From contig JAAYQA010000045.1 of assembly GCA_012519495.1 (NCBI GenBank), forward strand, positions 1 through 38,883: a DNA stretch of 38,883 nt, in the 5' to 3' direction. Within the stretch, counting starts at the first letter, position 1, and each line of letters opens with the position of its first letter. Below the pieces are notes generated by a model, which was given only the letters and a program-made list of their open reading frames with translations, had not been told where the DNA came from and made no database searches. Positions 7,500-15,801 of the stretch are shown one piece after another. Both the position numbers and the translations under genes were made by a program. The stretch comes from Tissierellia bacterium. GTDB taxonomy: Bacteria; Bacillota; Clostridia; Tissierellales; Peptoniphilaceae.

Positions 7500-9276
7500 A
7501 TTCCAGTCCGTCCACCAGTTCTTCGATTTTTGCGATGGTGTTTTTCAAAGGACCGTCGGTGGTAAGGTCGATGCCGGCGATTTCTGCCAGACCGAATACG
7601 TCTTTGGTGCCGCCGGCTTCCAGAAAGCGGATCCAGTCCTGCACGGCCGCATCGCCTTCTGCGTTGATCCGGCGATTGGCTTCGGTTCCCATGGTGAGCC
7701 CCGCGCTGTATACATAGGGATACAGGCCCATGTAGTAGTGCGGTTGCCGCATCCAGGTGCGCTCGGCACCGGGTTCAATCGTCACGGCGTCTCCCCAGAA
7801 GTCTTCCAGGGTTTCGCGGAAATAGCCGTCCAGCGTATCGGCAGAGAGTCCTTCCCCGCGGTCGACCGCCTGATAGGCCTTGTTCTGGAATACGGCTTCG
7901 ATCCCGTGGGTGACGAAATTATGATAGTAGGTGCGCGCAATCATCGTGGCGCGGATCCAGCGTTTCATGCGGGGATCGTCCGTGTTTTGCAGAAGATAAT
8001 CGGCCAGAAAGAGTTCGTTCATGGTGGAGGGCGCTTCGATCAGATACTGCGAAGGTCTGGTGTGCAGTATATTCTGTTTGTCCTGTGCAAGGGCAAAGTG
8101 ACCGGCGTGGCCCAATTCGTGCGCCAGTACAAACAGCTCCCGCTGGCTGCCCGTCCACGAAATCAGCACATAGGGATGCGCGCCGTAGGGCGAGGAACAA
8201 AAGGCGCCGGTGGACTTTCCTTCGTTTTCCGGAAAATCGATCCACCGTTCATCGAAAGCGCGGCGGATATTCTCCCGATAGGTGTCACCCAAAGGCGACA
8301 GTGCTTCCAGCAGGGTCTCTTTGGCGGTTTGGATGCTGACCTCGGGTTCAAAGGCGGGGTCGAGCGGAACCAAGAGGTCGGCAAAGCGCAGTTTGCTCAA
8401 ACCGTACGCTTTTTTTACCGTGTCGGCATAGCGGCGCATCACGGGCGCCAGATCGTTCATGATCCCCTGCAATTGCCGCTCGTACAGCTTTCTGTCCACA
8501 TTCTGACGAAACAGCAGGCTGTCGATCACGGAATCAAACCCGCGCAAATGGGCGAGGATTTTTTCCTTTTGCATTTCCGCCGTCAGCGTGGCGGCCATGG
8601 TATGGCGGTATTTGCCCAATTGGTCATAAAACTGATCAAAGGCTTCTCTGCGGATCTCTGTGTCCGGTTCGTTTTCATAGTGTCCTTCAAACAAGCCGAA
8701 ACTCATGGGATAGTTGTCTGTGCCGACCGTGAAGTCGGGGAAGCGCAGATCGGCCAGTTTGGCCCGGTTGTATACGGTATAGCCTGCGCCCAGGACCGGC
8801 GACAGGGCGGAGATAACATCTTCCACTTCCGGGGAGAGGGCGTGGGTTTTAACGCGCAGCATTTCTTCTATATAGACGCTGTTGTCGCCGATTTGCTTAA
8901 CCTCGTTCAAAAAGGCTTCGTCCTGTTCGCGCAGAAACTGCTCCACAAACTGGAGTTTGGTCTGCATGGCGCTTAGCCGCAGCATCGTTATCTGTTTTTT
9001 GTTCTGGGCGTCTGCATCGGTTGAATCGGTTTCCGCCCGCAAGAAACTGTAATTGCCCGCCCGGTGTGCCCGGCCGAGTAAATCCTTCAGCCCCTCCAGG
9101 GCCTCTGCCGCCATCTGCGGCGTCTTCAGATTTCCTTTGTACCGCAATACAAAGGCGTCGGTATCTTTTTCCAGCGAATCGACTTCCCGGCTTTGCACAT
9201 CGTCGGATGCAAACAGGGCCGACAAGTCCCATGTGCGGTTCGGATCCACTTCTTTTCGGGTTTTGTTTTGTTTCAT
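7498..9276 (-). CDS. pepF: Oligoendopeptidase F (M3B)
   Basis: 592 residues from the ATG at 9276, which follows TTAGGAGGGAATCC; the frame extends 13 codons further without a ribosome site. The zinc motif HELGH is at residues 386-390, preceded by LFVLA and followed by AGHFALAQ. Full family length (about 600). A cytoplasmic metallopeptidase that degrades oligopeptides of roughly 7-17 residues. It stands alone: the upstream udk unit ends with a terminator at 9336. Together with PepT it would process peptides taken up as nutrients. No convincing sigma-A promoter was found in 9277-9335. Confidence 0.95.
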   Translation of the reverse strand: MKQNKTRKEVDPNRTWDLSALFASDDVQSREVDSLEKDTDAFVLRYKGNLKTPQMAAEALEGLKDLLGRAHRAGNYSFLRAETDSTDADAQNKKQITMLRLSAMQTKLQFVEQFLREQDEAFLNEVKQIGDNSVYIEEMLRVKTHALSPEVEDVISALSPVLGAGYTVYNRAKLADLRFPDFTVGTDNYPMSFGLFEGHYENEPDTEIRREAFDQFYDQLGKYRHTMAATLTAEMQKEKILAHLRGFDSVIDSLLFRQNVDRKLYERQLQGIMNDLAPVMRRYADTVKKAYGLSKLRFADLLVPLDPAFEPEVSIQTAKETLLEALSPLGDTYRENIRRAFDERWIDFPENEGKSTGAFCSSPYGAHPYVLISWTGSQRELFVLAHELGHAGHFALAQDKQNILHTRPSQYLIEAPSTMNELFLADYLLQNTDDPRMKRWIRATMIARTYYHNFVTHGIEAVFQNKAYQAVDRGEGLSADTLDGYFRETLEDFWGDAVTIEPGAERTWMRQPHYYMGLYPYVYSAGLTMGTEANRRINAEGDAAVQDWIRFLEAGGTKDVFGLAEIAGIDLTTDGPLKNTIAKIEELVDGLE

Positions 9277-9335
9277 GGATTCCCTCCTAACTACCGTATA
9301 CATACCCAAGTGCATGCAGGGTAACGAAAGAAACC

Positions 9336-9370
9336 AAAAAGCCCCGGACGGATATTTCCCGGTCCGGGGC
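9336..9370 (-). terminator. Terminator of the U32-udk operon
   Basis: GCCCCGGAC (9341-9349) and GTCCGGGGC (9362-9370) form a 9-bp stem with a 12-base loop; on the minus strand TTTTTGG follows. Confidence 0.87.
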
Positions 9371-9383
9371 TTCTTATTTTTTG

Positions 9384-9998
9384 TTATCGCAGTTCCCGTT
9401 GAAGGCGGGCTACCAAGAGGTCGATCCCGACTTCATTGTAGCCGCCGTCGGGGAAAATAATATCGGCATAGCGTTTGGAGGGTTCCACAAACTGCAGATG
9501 CGAAGGGCGCACGGTTTCCAGATACTGATCGATGACAGAATCCAGTGTTCGGCCCCGCTCTTTCATGTCCCGTCGAATACGGCGCAGAATGCGCACATCG
9601 GCGTCGGTTTCCACATAGACTTTCAGGTCCATGGTGTCGCGCAGGCCGCGGTCAAAAAAGAGCAGTATGCCCTCCAAAATGAGTATCGGGCGCGGTTCGA
9701 CCCGTACGGTTTCGGTTTTCCGCGTATGGCGGGTGTAGTCGTACAGGGGTTTTTCGATCGGCTTGCCCTGCTGCAAAGAACGGATCTGTGATACCATCAG
9801 GCCGGTGTCAAAGGCATCGGGATGATCGTAATTAGTCTGAATGCGTTCTTCGTAGGGCAAATGCGTCTGGTCCCTGTAATAGCTGTCCTGTTCGATCACG
9901 ACGATGTGATCGTTGCCGAAGGCTTCTACAATGCGGCGGGTAACCGTACTCTTCCCGGAGCCGGACCCCCCGCAAATACCGATGGTATACGCGCGCAT
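9384..9998 (-). CDS. udk: Uridine kinase
   Basis: 204 residues. P-loop GGSGSGKST at 10-18, then the nucleoside-site segment DSYYRDQTHLPYEER and NYDHPDAFD, all typical of uridine/cytidine kinase. It phosphorylates uridine and cytidine with ATP or GTP in pyrimidine salvage. Its ATG comes one base after the stop codon of the U32 peptidase gene, whose end contains the AAAGGAG ribosome site. The U32-udk pairing is also seen in Bacillus (yrrO-udk); greA, often next, is absent here. Confidence 0.95.
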   Translation of the reverse strand: MRAYTIGICGGSGSGKSTVTRRIVEAFGNDHIVVIEQDSYYRDQTHLPYEERIQTNYDHPDAFDTGLMVSQIRSLQQGKPIEKPLYDYTRHTRKTETVRVEPRPILILEGILLFFDRGLRDTMDLKVYVETDADVRILRRIRRDMKERGRTLDSVIDQYLETVRPSHLQFVEPSKRYADIIFPDGGYNEVGIDLLVARLQRELR

Positions 9999-9999
9999 A

Positions 10000-11226
10000 T
10001 CAGACTCCTTTTCGGCGCAAAAAGGCGCCCTTTTCGATCCCGGATACCCGCGGTATCGTAACGCGTTCTTTCGGATGCGGTGCGGTTTCTACCGGTTCGC
10101 CGGCTTCGTTTTGCATTTCGTTGACAACAAATGAGACGATATCCCCTTTCGGCATCATCGCTTCGATATTGTCTCCGCGGCCGAACTTGTTTCTCTGGCT
10201 TACCGTCATCGTATCTGCCGCATCATTTACCTCTTCCACCACGCCGATGAATTCATAATTTCTTTCATAGCCGGAGGAGGCGTAGTTCTGGTCTTTCTCA
10301 TCGGGTTTGCCCAGCAGAAAACCTGTGGTGAACTTTCTGTGACTGCATTTTTTCAACTCTTCTGTCAGTTCTTCTTTGCGGGCTTGCGTGAATTCCCCTG
10401 CGAGCACGGCATCGATCGCCCGGCGATAGGCACGGGTCGCCGTGGCCACATAAAAGGCGCTTTTCACCCTGCCTTCGATTTTAAAACTTCGGATACCCGC
10501 CTGCATCAGTTTGTCGATATGGGAGAGCAGGCAAAGATCTTTGGAGTTCAGGATATAGGTGCCTTTTTCATCTTCTTCGATGGCAAAGTATTCGCCCGGG
10601 CGCTGTTCTTCCACCAAATGGTATTTCCAGCGGCAGGCGTGGGCGCAGTCGCCCCGGTTGGCGTCGCGGCCGGCCATATAGCCCGACAGCAGGCAGCGCC
10701 CGCTGTAACTGATACACATGGCGCCGTGTACAAAACATTCGAGTTCCATATCGGGGTGCATGTTCTCTTTGATGGCGAGGATCTCCTCCAAAGAGAGTTC
10801 CCGTGCCAGCACGATGCGCCTAGCACCCTGTGCATGCCAGAAGTTCACCGTGGCGCTGTTTGTAACCGAAGCCTGCGTGCTGATATGCAAGGGCATGGCA
10901 GGCACGGTGTCTCTAGCCAGCTGAAACACGCCCGGATCCGATATGATAAAGGCATCGGCCTGCATGTCGGCCAGTTCTTTCATGTACCGGGCCAAACCGC
11001 GGAATTCCTCTTCGTGCGGAAGAATGTTCAGCGTGACATGCACATCTACCCCCCGTTCATGCGCATAGCGTATGCCTTCCTGCAATTGTTCCGGGGTAAA
11101 GTTTTTGGACGCGGTCCGCATGCCGAAGCGTTCGCCCGCCAGATACACGGCGTCTGCCCCAAAGTCCACCGCCGTTTTCAGTTTTTCGATATCGCCCGCG
11201 GGACTGAGTAATTCAGGTCGTTCCAC
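10000..11226 (-). CDS. U32 family peptidase-like protein, probable tRNA U34 hydroxylation factor
   Basis: 408 residues. N-terminal PELLSPAGDIEKLKTAVDFGADAVYL, the U32 signature ECFVHGAMCISYSGRCLLSGYMAGRDANRGDCAHACRW near 165-200 with its four conserved cysteines, and IEGRVKSAFYV near 245. Relatives (Bacillus YrrN/YrrO, E. coli TrhP) are needed for 5-hydroxyuridine formation at tRNA position 34 using prephenate; protease activity is doubtful for many members. The start is GTG, preceded by AAGGAGGCGCGT. Only one U32 gene is present here where Bacillus has two. It forms an operon with udk. Confidence 0.88.
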   Translation of the reverse strand: MERPELLSPAGDIEKLKTAVDFGADAVYLAGERFGMRTASKNFTPEQLQEGIRYAHERGVDVHVTLNILPHEEEFRGLARYMKELADMQADAFIISDPGVFQLARDTVPAMPLHISTQASVTNSATVNFWHAQGARRIVLARELSLEEILAIKENMHPDMELECFVHGAMCISYSGRCLLSGYMAGRDANRGDCAHACRWKYHLVEEQRPGEYFAIEEDEKGTYILNSKDLCLLSHIDKLMQAGIRSFKIEGRVKSAFYVATATRAYRRAIDAVLAGEFTQARKEELTEELKKCSHRKFTTGFLLGKPDEKDQNYASSGYERNYEFIGVVEEVNDAADTMTVSQRNKFGRGDNIEAMMPKGDIVSFVVNEMQNEAGEPVETAPHPKERVTIPRVSGIEKGAFLRRKGV

Positions 11227-11247
11227 ACGCGCCTCCTTCCGGTTTCA

Positions 11248-11274
11248 TAAAAAAGCGACCGGTATCCGATCGCT
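11248..11274 (-). terminator. Terminator of the alaS-ylbF cluster
   Basis: On the minus strand AGCGATCGG and CCGGTCGCT pair (9 bp with one U-G, triloop ATA) and TTTTTT follows. It separates ylbF from the U32 gene. Confidence 0.82.
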
Positions 11275-11283
11275 CTTCTTTTG

Positions 11284-11625
11284 CTATTCGTTTTTCGGCA
11301 CCAGCGGCAGGTCCAGCGGTTCCGATATGATTTTCTGTACGTCGGCATAGGCGGTCGACATGCGCATTTCCGCTTCCAGATACGAACGGATCGTTGCATT
11401 GGCCGTCACAATGGACTCCAGAGAGCGAATCTCCTCCAGCGCCTTTTCGTCCGGCTCCTTGCCACCCATCATCTGCATTTGCAGCGCCATCGCCTTTTGG
11501 TGATAATCGTCTACGATGGCCTTGTTTTTCTCGTCCTGCATGACGATTTCGTGCCAATGTTTGTAGTCTTTGTATTCCTGCGATTCTTTAATGGCTCGTG
11601 CCAGTTCGTGGGCTTGATTGTACAT
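11284..11625 (-). CDS. YlbF/YmcA family protein
   Basis: 113 residues, all-helical, with the family start AHELARAIKESQEYKDY and a central QMQMMGGKEPDEKALEEI. In Bacillus, YlbF, YmcA and YaaT form the Y-complex that directs RNase Y cleavage and affects competence and biofilm regulators. Here the gene lies 9 bases after RNase J, with AGGAGGAGACC before its ATG, so an RNA-decay role fits the context. No RNase Y gene is in the window. Confidence 0.85.
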   Translation of the reverse strand: MYNQAHELARAIKESQEYKDYKHWHEIVMQDEKNKAIVDDYHQKAMALQMQMMGGKEPDEKALEEIRSLESIVTANATIRSYLEAEMRMSTAYADVQKIISEPLDLPLVPKNE

Positions 11626-11634
11626 GGTCTCCTC

Positions 11635-13362
11635 CTATGCTTCGATAATGACCGGAAGAATCATGGGATTGCGTTTGATTTTTCCGAAAATATAACTGCG
11701 CAAAGACGAGCGCACCTGGTTTTTCACCGTGCTCCAGTCGCGCACGCGATCGTGTTCGCACGTATCTAGCGTGCTGCGGACCGACTTTCGCATGCCTTCC
11801 ATCAGATCTTCCGATTCCTTTACATACACAAAGCCGCGGGAGATGATATCGGGTCCATCGATCTTGCCGGAGAGCTTGTTGGCGGTCATCACGACCACAA
11901 TGAGGCCGTCTTCCGACAGATGCTTGCGGTCGCGCAGGACCACATTGCCTACATCGCCGATACCCAGGCCGTCGACCAGCACATGTCCGGCGTCGACCGT
12001 TTCGTTCATTTCCATACTGTCTTCGGTAAATTCAATGACACTTCCGTTGTTAGCCACCAGGATATTTTCCCGTGGCATCCCCATGGATGCGGCCAGCTCC
12101 GCGTGGATCTTCAGATGGCGCGATTCACCGTGTACCGGCACAAAGAATTTGGGGCGCACGAGCGCATGCACCAGCTTGAGCTCTTCTCTGCAGGCGTGGC
12201 CCGAAACGTGAATGTCGGCCATGGCGGAATACACGACTTTTACGCCCATTTCCATCAAGCGGTTGATCACATCGTAGACGGTGAGCTCGTTGCCGGGGAT
12301 CGGCGTGGCGGAAATGATCACCGTATCCTCATTGTTCAGCTGAACCTGGCGGTGATCGCCGTGGGCCATCCGCGTCAGCGCGCTCATGGGTTCGCCCTGG
12401 CTGCCGGTTGTCAGTACGACAATGCGCTCCGGCGGAAAGTCGTTGATCCGGTGGATGTCGATCACGGTGTCTTTTTTGATTTTCAGATAGCCCAGGCGCG
12501 ACGCCACTTCAATATTGTTCACCATGGAACGGCCGGAAATGATCAGCTTTTTGTTGAAGTGTTCGGCGGCGTAAATCACCTGCTGCACCCGGTGCAGATT
12601 CGACGCAAAGGTCGCTACGATAATGCGCGAGGGCGCATCGTAAAACTGCTTTTTGAATTCTTCCCCGACGGTGCGTTCGCTCATGGTGTAGCCTTCCCGC
12701 TCCACATTGGTGGAATCAGCAAAGAGGCACAGTACGCCGCGCGTGCCGATCTCGGCCAATTTGGGCAGGTCCATGTTGACGCCGTCGATCGGGGTGAAGT
12801 CGATTTTAAAGTCGCCGGTAAACAGGATCGTGCCGCGCGGGGTGTCGATCGCGATGCTGGCGGCATCGGGCATGCTGTGACTGGCGCGGATAAAGTCGAT
12901 CCCGAAGACACCCAGATTGAATTTGTTGCCCGGGGTCACCTCCACCATGGTGGGTTTCAGCCGGTGTTCTTTCAGTTTATTGGCCAGCAAGCCGAGGGTT
13001 AAACGCGTTCCGTAAATGGGAACAGAGATTTTTCGCAGTACATACGGGATCGCACCGATATGGTCTTCGTGCCCGTGTGTGAGGAGAATGCCCCGGATTT
13101 TGTGTTCGTTTTTTTCCAGATAGGTGATATCCGGGATGACGATGTCAATCCCCGGCATATCGTTGTCGGGAAAGGTCATGCCGCAGTCGACAATGACGAT
13201 ATCGTCTTTGTATTCCACCACGGTAATGTTTTTGCCGATTTCATTCAGGCCCCCCAGGGGGACAATGCGCAGCTTCGCTTTTTTGCGGCCGCCTTTTTGC
13301 TCTTTCGGGTTTCTTCTGCCCCGATTGTTTCGTTCTGTTTTGTTGTTGTTCCGATTATTCAA
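11635..13362 (-). CDS. rnj: Ribonuclease J
   Basis: 575 residues from a TTG start at 13360-13362. I choose this start because AGGAGGAAACAC stands directly before it; upstream in-frame codons lie inside fur. Residues 1-30 are very basic (N, K, R rich), then a metallo-beta-lactamase domain with HGHEDHIG at 96-103, a beta-CASP domain, and a C-terminal domain. RNase J is the 5'-to-3' exonuclease and endonuclease of Bacillota mRNA decay and 16S maturation. The TTG overlaps the fur stop (CTTGAATAA), giving translational coupling. Only one paralog is seen here. Confidence 0.95.
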   Translation of the reverse strand: MNNRNNNKTERNNRGRRNPKEQKGGRKKAKLRIVPLGGLNEIGKNITVVEYKDDIVIVDCGMTFPDNDMPGIDIVIPDITYLEKNEHKIRGILLTHGHEDHIGAIPYVLRKISVPIYGTRLTLGLLANKLKEHRLKPTMVEVTPGNKFNLGVFGIDFIRASHSMPDAASIAIDTPRGTILFTGDFKIDFTPIDGVNMDLPKLAEIGTRGVLCLFADSTNVEREGYTMSERTVGEEFKKQFYDAPSRIIVATFASNLHRVQQVIYAAEHFNKKLIISGRSMVNNIEVASRLGYLKIKKDTVIDIHRINDFPPERIVVLTTGSQGEPMSALTRMAHGDHRQVQLNNEDTVIISATPIPGNELTVYDVINRLMEMGVKVVYSAMADIHVSGHACREELKLVHALVRPKFFVPVHGESRHLKIHAELAASMGMPRENILVANNGSVIEFTEDSMEMNETVDAGHVLVDGLGIGDVGNVVLRDRKHLSEDGLIVVVMTANKLSGKIDGPDIISRGFVYVKESEDLMEGMRKSVRSTLDTCEHDRVRDWSTVKNQVRSSLRSYIFGKIKRNPMILPVIIEA

Positions 13363-13807
13363 GTGTTTCCTCCTGCTTTTCGCCGCAGGCTTTACATATC
13401 CCGAAAATTTTGACCGCGTGGTCGGTGATTGTGAATCCGTAGTCTTTTTCCACAATGGCCTCCAGCTTGTCTAAAAGGTCCACATGCAGTTCCGTGACCT
13501 TTTCGCAGCGCTCGCAAATAAGATGATGATGCATATGCGCCTCATCCTGATTTACAATTTCATACCGGTAAGCCCGGTCGTCAAAGTCCAGCTTGTGAAC
13601 AATGCCCAGGCTTTCAAATATTTGCAGCGTGCGGTATATCGTGGCGATTCCGACATGATTGCCTTCTTCTGCCAGAACCGAATGCAGTTGTTCGGGGGAT
13701 AAATGGTCGCCCGCGTGTTTTTCCAGCGCAAGAAACATACCGTTTCTCTGCGTTGTGTTCTTGTAGCCGTTCTCGGTGAGAAGGCTTCGCATTTCATCTA
13801 AGTTCAT
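13355..13807 (-). CDS. Fur family metal-dependent repressor
   Basis: 150 residues. Winged-helix DNA-binding half with the recognition segment GIATIYRTLQIFESLGIVHK at 53-72, then the dimerisation half with HMHHH at 91-95 and two structural-zinc CxxC pairs, C98/C101 and C138/C141. Fur, PerR and Zur cannot be separated safely by eye; overall it looks more like Fur than PerR. Its 3' end overlaps the RNase J start by 8 bases. ATG follows TAGGAGCAGAGT, itself overlapping the stop of the DUF1292 gene. Confidence 0.9.
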   Translation of the reverse strand: MNLDEMRSLLTENGYKNTTQRNGMFLALEKHAGDHLSPEQLHSVLAEEGNHVGIATIYRTLQIFESLGIVHKLDFDDRAYRYEIVNQDEAHMHHHLICERCEKVTELHVDLLDKLEAIVEKDYGFTITDHAVKIFGICKACGEKQEETLE

Positions 13808-13816
13808 ACTCTGCTC

Positions 13817-14065
13817 CTATTGCAGCATATCGTTTTTTAATTCTTCGTATATACGGATGGCATCTTCCAGTTCTTCTTCGTCGTCGATGCCGGCAAAATA
13901 TTGCTGTCCGTTCTCGTCGATCTCGATACGGAGTATGTAAGTCTGGTCGTTATGATTGTTTTCCGGGAGCAGCACGGCATAATCCTGGTCGTCCATTCCG
14001 AACACATCCAGGATTCTGAAACTTTGGCGGTTTCCGCTTTCGTCGTACAGTTCAATCAAACTCAT
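13817..14065 (-). CDS. DUF1292 family protein (YrzB-like)
   Basis: 82 residues from the ATG at 14065 after AGAGGAAAACC; a GTG 18 bases upstream has no ribosome site. Very acidic, with DVFGMDDQDYAVLLPEN and ILRIEIDENGQQYFAGIDDEEE typical of the family. Function unknown. It overlaps the end of ruvX by 14 bases. The order alaS-ireB-ruvX-DUF1292 is conserved in Bacillota. Confidence 0.88.
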   Translation of the reverse strand: MSLIELYDESGNRQSFRILDVFGMDDQDYAVLLPENNHNDQTYILRIEIDENGQQYFAGIDDEEELEDAIRIYEELKNDMLQ

Positions 14066-14492
14066 GGTTTTCCTCTCTGTCACCGGTGTCCAGATAGCGC
14101 TGCAAAATAAGCTGTGCCGCCACTTCGTCTACCAGTGCTTTTCTTTTTTTCCAGTGCATGGACGCTTGCGCCATCATTTGTTCGGCTGCATAGGTGGAAA
14201 GGCGTTCGTCCTGAAAAACAACGGGTATGTCCCAGTTCTTTTTCATCTGTGCCGCAAACTGTTTGACCTTGTTTCCCTGCGGCCCCAGGGTATTGTTCAT
14301 GTTTTTGGGCAGGCCCAGTACAAAAAGCCGGATCTCGTAGCGCCGGATGATTTCATCCAGCTTGGCAAAGTCCTCTTTTTGTTTTGTGCGGCGTATCGTT
14401 CCCACGCCCTGTGCGGTGATCCCCAACGGATCCGACACCGCCATGCCGATGGTACGGTCGCCGATATCGAGTCCCAGTATGCGTCCGGTCAT
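14052..14492 (-). CDS. ruvX: Pre-16S rRNA processing nuclease / RuvX (YqgF)
   Basis: 146 residues, RNase H-like fold. RILGLDIGDRTIGMAVSDPLG holds the first catalytic Asp, LGLPKNMNNTLGPQG and FQDERLST the second acidic site, and DEVAAQLILQRYL the third. YqgF is known as a putative Holliday-junction resolvase and as the nuclease that trims the 16S 5' end. Its ATG overlaps the stop of the aldo/keto reductase gene as TAATG, with AAGGTGAT as ribosome site, so translation is coupled. Confidence 0.93.
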   Translation of the reverse strand: MTGRILGLDIGDRTIGMAVSDPLGITAQGVGTIRRTKQKEDFAKLDEIIRRYEIRLFVLGLPKNMNNTLGPQGNKVKQFAAQMKKNWDIPVVFQDERLSTYAAEQMMAQASMHWKKRKALVDEVAAQLILQRYLDTGDREENHEFD

Positions 14493-15442
14493 TATATCAC
14501 CTTGATGCAAAACTCCGGGCAGGCTTTGGCACAGTAGCCGCAGAGTATACAGTGATCGTTGGGTACGGCCCGGCCGTTGATGACCCGGATGCCCCCCTGC
14601 CGGCAGCGTTTTTCACAGGCGCCGCAGCCGATACAGTATTCCGCCACATGGAGTTTGCGTGTTTTCTTTTTGAGTTTTTCTTCCAGCTGAAGATTTCGTT
14701 CGCCGCGCGCTAAAGCTGCATTGCAGCGGACTTCGTCTTCCGACTGCATGCCGACAGCCACCGCGTCCACATAGGGGCGGGACAGCGCAAAGCGCATACT
14801 TTCGTTGTAGTCGGCAATCAAATGGCCGCCACCCAGCGGTTTCATAGCGTAGATACCCTTTTGTTGGGCCTTTGCCTGCAAAAGAAGGGTTTCCATTTCC
14901 GCCATGGTGCCGTCCGGAATCCCGATGCCCTCTTTGTTGACAATCGGGTGGATAATCTGAATATCCTCGTGGGAAAGGGCGGCTTTGACCCCGGCCAGCC
15001 GGTGGGTGGAGAGTCCTGTGGCCCGTATATACCCTTTTTTTCGCATGGTACAAAAATATGCCAGCGCTTCCGCGTGGCCCCGCAGCGTATGCTCACTTTC
15101 CTGCTCATGCAGTAAAAAAATATCGATATAGTCCGTATCCAGTGCAAACAGCGCTTCATCCAGCGCCTGCCGGGCGGTTTCTTTGTCCCATGCGTAGCTT
15201 TTGGTGGCAATCACGTACCGGTCTCTCGGTATGGTGCGCAGCGCTTCTTTCAGATACGCGTAGTTTTCATAATACTGCGCGGTGTCCGCAAAGGTGATGC
15301 CTTCTTCATAGGCGCACACCAAAAGGGCGGCGCCTTCTTTCACCGTCAGGTTTTTTTGCATCGGGGTCATCGTCAGCGTGCCGAAGCACAGGCCCGACAC
15401 CGTTATGCCGGTGTTCCCCAATCGGTTTTTTTTGTCTTTCAT
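14492..15442 (-). CDS. Aldo/keto reductase with C-terminal 2x[4Fe-4S] ferredoxin domain
   Basis: 316 residues from ATG 15442. Residues 1-255 form an aldo/keto reductase barrel starting NRLGNTGITVSGLCFGT, with likely catalytic D53, Y57 or Y58, K81 and H112. Residues 265-310 hold two ferredoxin clusters: C270, C273, C276, C280 and C298, C301, C304, C308. Such fusions probably pass electrons between the clusters and a carbonyl or other substrate; the substrate is unknown. The start is uncertain: the ATG has no clear ribosome site and follows a hairpin. An upstream GTG (15490) after AAAGGA would add 16 hydrophobic residues not seen in the family. Confidence 0.85.
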   Translation of the reverse strand: MKDKKNRLGNTGITVSGLCFGTLTMTPMQKNLTVKEGAALLVCAYEEGITFADTAQYYENYAYLKEALRTIPRDRYVIATKSYAWDKETARQALDEALFALDTDYIDIFLLHEQESEHTLRGHAEALAYFCTMRKKGYIRATGLSTHRLAGVKAALSHEDIQIIHPIVNKEGIGIPDGTMAEMETLLLQAKAQQKGIYAMKPLGGGHLIADYNESMRFALSRPYVDAVAVGMQSEDEVRCNAALARGERNLQLEEKLKKKTRKLHVAEYCIGCGACEKRCRQGGIRVINGRAVPNDHCILCGYCAKACPEFCIKVI

Positions 15443-15444
15443 CT

Positions 15445-15499
15445 CATTAAGAAAGGATGCGCACGATACCAAAAGCAGGGTGATCGGCACGCATCCTTT
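15445..15499 (-). terminator. Terminator or attenuator between ireB and the aldo/keto reductase gene
   Basis: On the minus strand AAAGGATGCG (15490-15499) pairs with CGCATCCTTT (15452-15461), continued by CGAT/ATCG across a small internal loop, and TTTCTTAATG follows. The loop is about 15 bases. The aldo/keto reductase ATG comes only some 9 bases beyond the stem. Confidence 0.6.
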
Positions 15500-15511
15500 T
15501 TGTCCTGTTTC

Positions 15512-15781
15512 TTATTCCGCGATTTTTTCGTTTTCGATATACGACTTGAGTATGGCCGCCAGCAGATCGTCACGTTCTACCTGCCGCACCAGCTTTCTCG
15601 CGTCGTTATGGCTGGTGATATAGGTCGGGTCTCCGGAAAGAATGTATCCGACAATCTGGTTTTCCGGCTCGTATCCTCTTTCTTTGAGCGCCCGGTATAC
15701 GATGCGAATCACTTCGCTCATCGACAGCTCCTGTTCCTGAAAGCCGTCATACTTCATGGTATTGTTCAAATTTTCAGACAC
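15512..15781 (-). CDS. ireB: IreB family regulatory phosphoprotein
   Basis: 89 residues from a GTG at 15781 that follows AAGGAGGGATACC; a TTG six codons earlier would lie across the ribosome site. The family core is SENLNNTMKY, then ALKERGYEPENQIVGYILSGDPTYITSHNDARKLVRQVERDDLL. In Enterococcus, IreB is phosphorylated on N-terminal Thr by the PASTA kinase IreK and limits cephalosporin tolerance; T8 is the likely site here. It lies 20 bases after alaS, its conserved neighbour. Confidence 0.92.
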   Translation of the reverse strand: MSENLNNTMKYDGFQEQELSMSEVIRIVYRALKERGYEPENQIVGYILSGDPTYITSHNDARKLVRQVERDDLLAAILKSYIENEKIAE

Positions 15782-15801
15782 GGTATCCCTCCTTGCCAAA
15801 C

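Noticed and set aside
6649..8976. A 775-codon open frame on the plus strand
   Set aside because: It runs antisense to the YflT-like gene and to pepF and crosses terminators and promoters; its translation matches no family and has no ribosome site. It is an effect of base composition.
9302..9325. A third sigma-B-like promoter, GTTACC-N12-GGGTAT, before pepF
   Set aside because: The -35 matches poorly and pepF is not a stress-regulon gene; I consider it a chance GGGTAT.
15443..15490. A lipoprotein-like N-terminus (MPITLLLVSCASF) on the aldo/keto reductase
   Set aside because: It arises by reading back through the terminator hairpin. There is no basic residue before the hydrophobic run, and the protein is a cytoplasmic type with Fe-S clusters.
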